DNA of 64,000 bases from CAYTLW01 sp964438735 (GTDB lineage: Bacteria; Myxococcota_A; UBA9042): NCBI GenBank assembly GCA_964438735.1, contig CAYTLW010000004.1, forward strand, positions 1-64,000, in the 5' to 3' direction. The notes beneath the pieces were generated by a model. That model had not been told where the DNA came from, searched no databases, and saw only the letters and a list, made by a program, of their open reading frames with translations. A program made the translations under genes and the position numbers. Each line of letters opens with the position of its first letter. The stretch's first letter is position 1. Below, piece after piece: positions 60,091 to 64,000 of the stretch.

Positions 60091-62514
60091 TTACTGCTTG
60101 ACCCAGACCATGGTGACGCCGGCCCCGCCTTCGCCCTTGCGACCGAGACGGTAGTGGGCCACCTGGGGGTGGCCGCGCAGGTGCCCTTGAACGGCGTTGC
60201 GCAGGGCTCCGGTGCCGATGCCATGCACCACGCAGGCGCCCGGACCGGCCTCCACGATGGCGCGATCCAGGTGCCGATCGACCGCCATGAGCGCCTCTTC
60301 GACACGCATGCCGCGCAGATCGCAAGTCCAACGTTCCGTGCGTAGAGGCAAGGTGTGATCCTCGTCGATTCGAGCCGGATCGTCCGCTGGCCGCGCCTTT
60401 TCCGGCCGAGTGCTCGCCTTGGGACGGCCACTATCGCCCCCCCGCGGCGCACGCAGCTCGTCGACTGATACAGCCATCTCCAGCGGACCAGCGCGGACCC
60501 GCAGCCGGCCCCGTTGGGCATCGATCTCGGTGATGACTACCAGCCGCTCCAGCCCGGGATGCCAGGCGGGGGCGTCGACCTGCAAGCTCGCCAGGTCCAG
60601 CGCTGGCCGATCGCCACTACCATCGACCTGCGCCTGCGCCTTTTTGCGGATGGCGTCGGCGCGGGCCCGGGCTTGCCCCGCCGCGCGCGCCGCCTCGTCC
60701 ACCTTGCGCTGGGACGGCTGCTTGCGAAGCTGCTTGCGCGTGGCGTTCAGCTCGCTGCGAATGTCATCCAGCTCGGCGATCGTCTCGCCGGCGGCGTGTT
60801 CGATCCGGCGATCGGCGGCGCGTTTTTCATTGCGTCGTTGATCCTCCAGCCGGCGGCGGGCTTGCTCTACCTGGCGATGCTCGTCGGCGGTCTGCTTGAG
60901 CTGCTGATCCAGCTGCCCGCGCAGGGTGCGTAGCCGGTCCAGCAGCTCTTCGGTCTCCTTGCTACCGACGCCGGCCAGCTCGCGGGCCCTGTCCACGATC
61001 TCATGGGGCAGCGCCAGCCGATCGGCGAGCGCGAAGGGGCTCGACGAGCCGACCTCGTCCAAGCGCAGTCGGAAGTCCGGCGCCAGGGAGTTCGGGTTCA
61101 GATCGAGCGCCGCGTTGCCGAAGCGGTCGTCTCTCAGGGCCAGCAACTTGACCGTCTCATAGTGCGTGGTGACGAGTCCGAGACAGCGGCGATCGGCCAG
61201 CGCCTCGAGGAAGGCCGTAGCCAGCGCACTGCCGGCGCTCGGCTCGGTGCCCGAGGCCAACTCGTCCAGCAGGACCAGTGGCGGCGGACCGTCCTGGGCG
61301 TCCTGGCCGGTGGCGTCGAGCACGGCGCGCACCTGCTCCAGGTGGCCCGAGAACGTGGACAGGCCACGATCCAGGTCCTGCGCATCGCCGAGCACCACGT
61401 GCACCGCGCCCAGCCAGGGAAGGATGCTGCCCTCATCTGCGCAGACCGGCAGGCCGCGGCGGGCCATCTCGACGGCCATGCCCGCAGTGGTCAGCACCAC
61501 GGTCTTGCCACCGCCGTTGGGCCCGCTGACCACCAGCCAGCGACGCGGCGGGGTGATGGTCACGTCGTTGGCCACCACGGCGGCATCTTCCAGGATGAGC
61601 ACCGGGTGGCGGGCGCGGCGCAGGTCCAGGTGGCCGTCCTCGCTGAATCGAGGTGTCGACGCCTGCAGGCGCTCGGCGAGGCGGGCGCCAGCGAAGATGC
61701 CGTCGAGCCCCGCCAGTTCGTCGCTCGCGCGGCCGATGGCCGGCGCCTTTTCGGCCACCAATCCGGACAACTGAGCCAGGATGCGATGTTCCTCGCGTCG
61801 CGCCTCGCCCGCGACCATGGTCAGCTTGTTGTTGGCTTCCACCAGGTCGGTGGGCTCGATGTAGATGGTCTGGCCGGTCTGCGAAGAGCCGTGCACGATG
61901 CCAGCCACCTGCCGTCGGTCGCTGGATTTGACCGGCAATACGTAGCGACCGTCGCGCACCGTGAAGTAGTCATCCTGCAACACGCCCTGATCGTCGGTCT
62001 CCCGCACGAGGTCGGCGATCCGATTGCGCAGCCCGCTGCTGCGACGTCGGATCTCCTTGCGCAGGCGGGCCAGTTCATCGCTGGCGTCGTCGCGCAGGGT
62101 GCCATCCTCTTCGAAGACGTCGTCCGCCAGGTCGGCCAGCACGCTCAGGATGGGCAGACCGCCAGCCAGGTCGGCCAGCTCAGCAGCGTGCTCCCGCCAG
62201 GATTCGGCGCGGTCGGCCATCTTCTCCGCGCAGCGTGCAACCGCGGAGATGCGTAGCAGATCCTCGCCGCCCAGCACGCCGCCGCGCCCCGCCAGTTCGA
62301 CCAGCGGCGCCACGTCCAACTCGCCATGAATGGTTGTTTGCAGGCCCTCAGCCACCACCGCGCGCCCCTGCTGGATGCGCGCCATGGACGCCAGGGCGGC
62401 CTCGGCATCGGCCAGCGGCTGCAGCGCGCGAGCCCTCAGGGCGGCCACGTCGCTATCACACTGGGCGGCCAGGGCCGAGCGGACCCGATCCATGGCCAGC
62501 AGATGTTCGTTCAA
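60091..62514 (-). CDS. mutS2: MutS2 endonuclease (MutS-like ATPase with C-terminal Smr domain)
   Basis: 807 residues from a TTG at 62514 with AAGAGG upstream. The core/clamp region and ATPase are typical: RDGRYVLPVKSSDRRQVAGIVHGSSQTGQTIYIEPTDLVE, Walker A GPNGGGKT (about 332), LSTFSGHLEQV, LLDELASGTEPSAGSALATA and VTTHYE. A long Arg/Glu coiled coil follows (about 510-660). The C-terminal Smr domain (about 715-807) has CDLRGMRVEEAL and VVHGIGTGALRNAV. MutS2 acts on branched DNA and, in some bacteria, on collided ribosomes. Cytoplasmic; ATPase and Smr motifs are intact. Length matches the family. Confidence 0.95.
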   Translation of the reverse strand: MNEHLLAMDRVRSALAAQCDSDVAALRARALQPLADAEAALASMARIQQGRAVVAEGLQTTIHGELDVAPLVELAGRGGVLGGEDLLRISAVARCAEKMADRAESWREHAAELADLAGGLPILSVLADLADDVFEEDGTLRDDASDELARLRKEIRRRSSGLRNRIADLVRETDDQGVLQDDYFTVRDGRYVLPVKSSDRRQVAGIVHGSSQTGQTIYIEPTDLVEANNKLTMVAGEARREEHRILAQLSGLVAEKAPAIGRASDELAGLDGIFAGARLAERLQASTPRFSEDGHLDLRRARHPVLILEDAAVVANDVTITPPRRWLVVSGPNGGGKTVVLTTAGMAVEMARRGLPVCADEGSILPWLGAVHVVLGDAQDLDRGLSTFSGHLEQVRAVLDATGQDAQDGPPPLVLLDELASGTEPSAGSALATAFLEALADRRCLGLVTTHYETVKLLALRDDRFGNAALDLNPNSLAPDFRLRLDEVGSSSPFALADRLALPHEIVDRARELAGVGSKETEELLDRLRTLRGQLDQQLKQTADEHRQVEQARRRLEDQRRNEKRAADRRIEHAAGETIAELDDIRSELNATRKQLRKQPSQRKVDEAARAAGQARARADAIRKKAQAQVDGSGDRPALDLASLQVDAPAWHPGLERLVVITEIDAQRGRLRVRAGPLEMAVSVDELRAPRGGDSGRPKASTRPEKARPADDPARIDEDHTLPLRTERWTCDLRGMRVEEALMAVDRHLDRAIVEAGPGACVVHGIGTGALRNAVQGHLRGHPQVAHYRLGRKGEGGAGVTMVWVKQ

Positions 62515-62579
62515 TGCATGCCTCTTGTGTGGGCGGGAACCGGTCTCCCCAACGGTCCGGTGGCGTGCGTGCGCCGCGC

Positions 62580-62608
62580 TTGCCGGCCCGGATTCAGACT
62601 TCTATCAT
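62580..62608 (+). promoter_or_regulatory. Sigma-70-type promoter for the ATPase gene
   Basis: TTGCCG (62580-62585), 17-nt spacer, TATCAT (62603-62608). The -10 matches five of six consensus bases and the -35 four. The start of transcription would be near 62615, about 48 nt before the ATG at 62663. Confidence 0.5.
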
Positions 62609-62662
62609 CCCGGACACGGATGCGCGACCGGCCGTCACGGACGCGGATGGCCAAGGAACCCG

Positions 62663-64000
62663 ATGGCAAGCGGCGCGAACGAGACCACCGGTCAGGCCAG
62701 CACTTCGTCGACGAATCGACTGCGGGGCACCGGTAAGACGCGCGCCCTGGGCGATGGTCGACGTCGGCAGACGTGGGCCGACTTCCGCAAGGCGGGCGGC
62801 AACGACACCACCGTGATGGGCCGCTCTGTGCCCTTCGTGGGCCGTCGCAAAGACCTGGAATCCCTGTACAACACCGTTCGAGACGGGCTCAACAAGCGGC
62901 ACGTACGTATCGCCTGGATCCACGGCGCGGCAGGTGTGGGCAAGTCACGCCTGCTAAGCGAATTGGAACGCGCGGTGGCCCCATCGCGTCGCGGTGTGGG
63001 CTGGTACGCGGCGGTCGCTGGCAAGGATCGCGGCGGTCCGCCCACGCTGGTGGGCCGGATCCTGCTGGAGGTCCTGGGTGGCGCGCCGGTGATGGTGGAC
63101 AGCGACCCGTGGGGCCGCGTACGCGAGAACCTGGTCGCGCTGGTCGGCGAGAAGCACGCTGGCGAGTGCATGGCCGTGGTCGCGCCGCTGATCGGTTTGC
63201 CGCTGCCCGAAGGGGCCGAGAGCGGCATGCGCACCCGAGAGCCGCCGCCGGAAGTGGCGGTGCAGTTCGCCGGCAGCGTATTGCGCAGTCGCGGCCGGGG
63301 CGGACCCTTCCTGATCCGAATCGACGCCTCCCATGACACCACCGGCGAGTCCGTGCTCATGGCCCGTGGTCTGGCCGAGACCCTGGTGGGCATCTCCGCG
63401 GCCGTCATGGTCGAGTCGCGCGAGCCGCCGCCGCCGGGCCTGGACGTGTCGGGGCTGTTGCTCAGCGACCTTGAGCCCGACAGCGCCATGATCCTGGCCC
63501 GTCACCTGGTCAAGGACCTGGACGGCTCGCCCGCCAACCTGGCCGACCAGATCATCGAGCGTTCCGGTGGCAATCCCGAGCGTCTGCTCGACGTGCTGCG
63601 CGGCATGATCGCCGCCCGCGACATCGTCCGCAAAGAGGGTGTATGGCGCTGGCGAAGGGCGACCGAGCCCGGCGGCCAGTCGGCCCTGCCCGAACCACCC
63701 GAAGCCGAATCTGCGCATGAGACGCCCCTGCCCGATCGAATCGCCCGCCTGCCCAAAGACCTGCGCCGAGTCGCCGAAGCCTGCGCCATCTTTGGCTCCA
63801 GCTTCTGGTTCGGCGGCGTGCTCTCGGTGTTGAGGGGCTCGGGCGGCAGTGGTGGCGGCGACACCATGACCGATCGCGATCGCGCGCGGCTCAAGGCGTC
63901 GATGATGCAGATGCAGTCGATCGAGCTGATCGTCTTCGTCGAGAACAGCAAGATGAGTCGCGAGTTGGAGTTCGCTTTCGAACACGCCAACGACGCCCAG
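62663..64000 (+). CDS. STAND/AAA-type ATPase, 3' end outside the window
   Basis: 446 codons are present without a stop; the gene continues beyond base 64000. The start is the ATG at 62663, with AAGGAA 5-10 nt upstream. After a ~55-residue polar N-terminus, PFVGRRKDLESL (about 57-68) and Walker A GAAGVGKSRLL (about 88-98) open an ATPase of the ORC/STAND class often linked to regulators or kinases in Myxococcota. FLIRIDASH (about 215) resembles Walker B. A helical region follows with RLPKDLRRVAEACAIFGSSFWFGGVL (about 355), the usual winged-helix-like segment before effector repeats. The C-terminal effector domain is outside, so the role cannot be named. Confidence 0.8.
   Translation, partial: MASGANETTGQASTSSTNRLRGTGKTRALGDGRRRQTWADFRKAGGNDTTVMGRSVPFVGRRKDLESLYNTVRDGLNKRHVRIAWIHGAAGVGKSRLLSELERAVAPSRRGVGWYAAVAGKDRGGPPTLVGRILLEVLGGAPVMVDSDPWGRVRENLVALVGEKHAGECMAVVAPLIGLPLPEGAESGMRTREPPPEVAVQFAGSVLRSRGRGGPFLIRIDASHDTTGESVLMARGLAETLVGISAAVMVESREPPPPGLDVSGLLLSDLEPDSAMILARHLVKDLDGSPANLADQIIERSGGNPERLLDVLRGMIAARDIVRKEGVWRWRRATEPGGQSALPEPPEAESAHETPLPDRIARLPKDLRRVAEACAIFGSSFWFGGVLSVLRGSGGSGGGDTMTDRDRARLKASMMQMQSIELIVFVENSKMSRELEFAFEHANDAQ

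Overview
This is 64 kb of high-GC, densely packed chromosomal DNA. It looks like a Myxococcota/Bradymonadales-type (former deltaproteobacterial) genome. The reasons are a large number of predicted lipoproteins with Asp/Ala/Thr-rich linkers, giant cysteine-rich surface proteins with CTDC-type repeats, MopE-like metal-binding motifs, a membrane-anchored Ser/Thr kinase, TPR/two-helix membrane proteins, and a contractile-injection tube gene. This is a judgement from gene content and not a measured phylogenetic placement. No rRNA, tRNA, CRISPR array, insertion sequence or phage integration site was recognised.

Layout. 1-404: start of a phage-tail/contractile-injection tube gene that runs off the left edge. 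0.6-3.3 kb: XPB-like helicase plus Bax1-like nuclease. 3.2-10.4 kb: a TPR membrane protein followed by a 2035-residue Cys-rich/propeller/beta-helix lipoprotein. 10.5-12.7 kb: NfeD-like protein and flotillin. 12.7-17.5 kb: an anchored unknown, an M74-type murein endopeptidase with HEAT repeats, and an FG-GAP/ASPIC lipoprotein. 17.6-21.2 kb: a four-gene operon (inositol-phosphatase-like, TPR lipoprotein, MlaF, MlaE) joined by 4-nt overlaps. 21.5-29.7 kb, all plus strand: two exported unknowns, a Ser/Thr kinase, a second TPR + Cys-rich cassette (this one ending in an FGE-sulfatase domain), and a PfpI-like protein. 29.8-39.7 kb: more lipoproteins around a TetR/diiron-oxidase pair. 39.7-50.2 kb: three co-oriented secreted-protein genes (degenerate-VWA lipoprotein, 2004-residue 34-repeat giant, P-domain/C1q-like adhesin). 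50.5 kb: remnant of a metallopeptidase. 50.9-57.3 kb: a cobalamin-riboswitch-controlled vitamin B12 uptake operon. 57.4-64 kb: Nudix hydrolase, two lipoproteins (one an inactivated NlpC/P60-like protein), MutS2, and a STAND/AAA ATPase running off the right edge.

How it works together. Fifteen products carry a signal peptide with a lipobox, so most of the window serves the outer surface. The clearest coherent system is the B12 operon: riboswitch, TonB-dependent receptor (BtuB-like), an uncharacterised beta-propeller-like lipoprotein, BtuF, and a fused BtuC-BtuD transporter. The propeller lipoprotein sits where a BtuG-type surface cobalamin-capturing protein would be expected. The second theme is a repeated surface cassette: two TPR/two-helix proteins, each directly upstream of a Cys-rich repeat lipoprotein, and two paralogous degenerate-VWA lipoproteins, one of them upstream of the 34-repeat giant. 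No function is known for these; a matrix, adhesion or predation role is inference only.
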